Below, one piece after another: positions 63,762-64,000 of a stretch of 64,000 nt of DNA. Origin of the DNA: Molanna angustata (Eukaryota; Arthropoda; Insecta; Trichoptera; Molannidae); assembly GCA_963576475.1 (NCBI GenBank), contig OY754974.1, positions 4,306,747-4,370,746 of the forward strand. The letters run 5' to 3'. The notes below the pieces were generated by a model. That model ran no database searches, was not told the DNA's origin, and saw nothing but the letters and a program-made list of their open reading frames with translations. The translations under genes were made by a program, and so were the position numbers. Position 1 is the first letter of the stretch. Every line of letters begins with the position of its first letter.

Positions 63762-64000
63762 CTCGTCTCGTCCCGTCGGGTCTCGTCCCGTCAATCGCCG
63801 CGCGCGCACGCGTTTGCGCGCCGCTCCGTAACTGTTTGTTTGCTAGTGCCGTAAAGTAGTTTTTAGTGTTTAATTATACCTAACTTTAGACTTACCTATT
63901 GACCACGTGTCTCTAGTGTGTCACCCAAGTGTATATATCCGTGCATAGTGTGCTCCTAGAAGCGCCGTAAAGTAGACTTTTACAAAAGGGTATAATTCTA
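63762..64000 (+). other. GC-rich, ATG-free segment after the satellite (possible 5' UTR)
   Basis: TCTCGTCTCGTCCCGTCGGG and CGCCGCGCGCGCACGCG open a segment of CpG-rich DNA unlike anything else in the window. It continues with two copies of GCCGTAAAGTAG (63849 and 63964). No ATG occurs on the + strand from 63765 to 64000. This fits the 5' untranslated leader of a mobile element or gene continuing past the window. The direction is inferred. Confidence 0.35.

Overview
This is 64 kb of AT-rich eukaryotic (insect) DNA, most likely from a moth or butterfly. The clues are the frequent palindrome GTAGGTACCTAC (for example near 23710, 30010, 33045, 36085, 48580, 50410), the RTE/jockey/CR1-type LINE tails, TTAA-flanked MITEs and a pogo-type transposon. 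The species cannot be named from the sequence. No complete host gene is visible. The window is an intergenic or long-intron stretch built almost entirely from transposable-element debris, simple repeats and one large satellite.

Region by region. 316-2793 is a nearly complete pogo/Tigger DNA transposon with 24-bp terminal inverted repeats, a TA target duplication, an intact DDD transposase core and a separate PHD-finger frame at its 3' end. 3.5-28.8 kb is a mosaic of 5'-truncated LINE 3' ends, tRNA-derived SINEs, a second SINE-like family, TTAA MITEs, a PIF/Harbinger relic, minisatellites and foldback palindromes. 28.9-35.5 kb holds two head-to-tail ~3-kb elements bounded by 5'-TC and CTAG-3' inside (TA)n tracts, a Helitron-like layout. 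Each carries an internal array whose monomers are the antisense C-terminal tail of a LINE reverse transcriptase. 35.5-60.7 kb is again a TE mosaic, with at least five readable nested insertions. 60.75-63.76 kb is a satellite of 25 monomers (main period 121 bp), each with a hairpin wrapped around a second palindrome. It ends abruptly in a GC-rich, ATG-free segment that runs off the window and may be the 5' end of a mobile element or gene.

How the parts relate. The RTE-like LINE (copies at 6921, 12043, 22110, 27245) and a SINE-like family (seven copies) share the same ~30-bp 3' terminus ending GCCGTGATGGTATG plus a 4-bp microsatellite. This suggests that the LINE machinery mobilises the SINE-like family. 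Two 5'-inverted copies (10858-11060 and 52690-52998) look like twin priming. Short conserved-looking frames at 4329-4505 (+), 25143-25427 (+) and 47363-47737 (-) belong to no repeat family I recognise and are the best candidates for host exons or new element genes.
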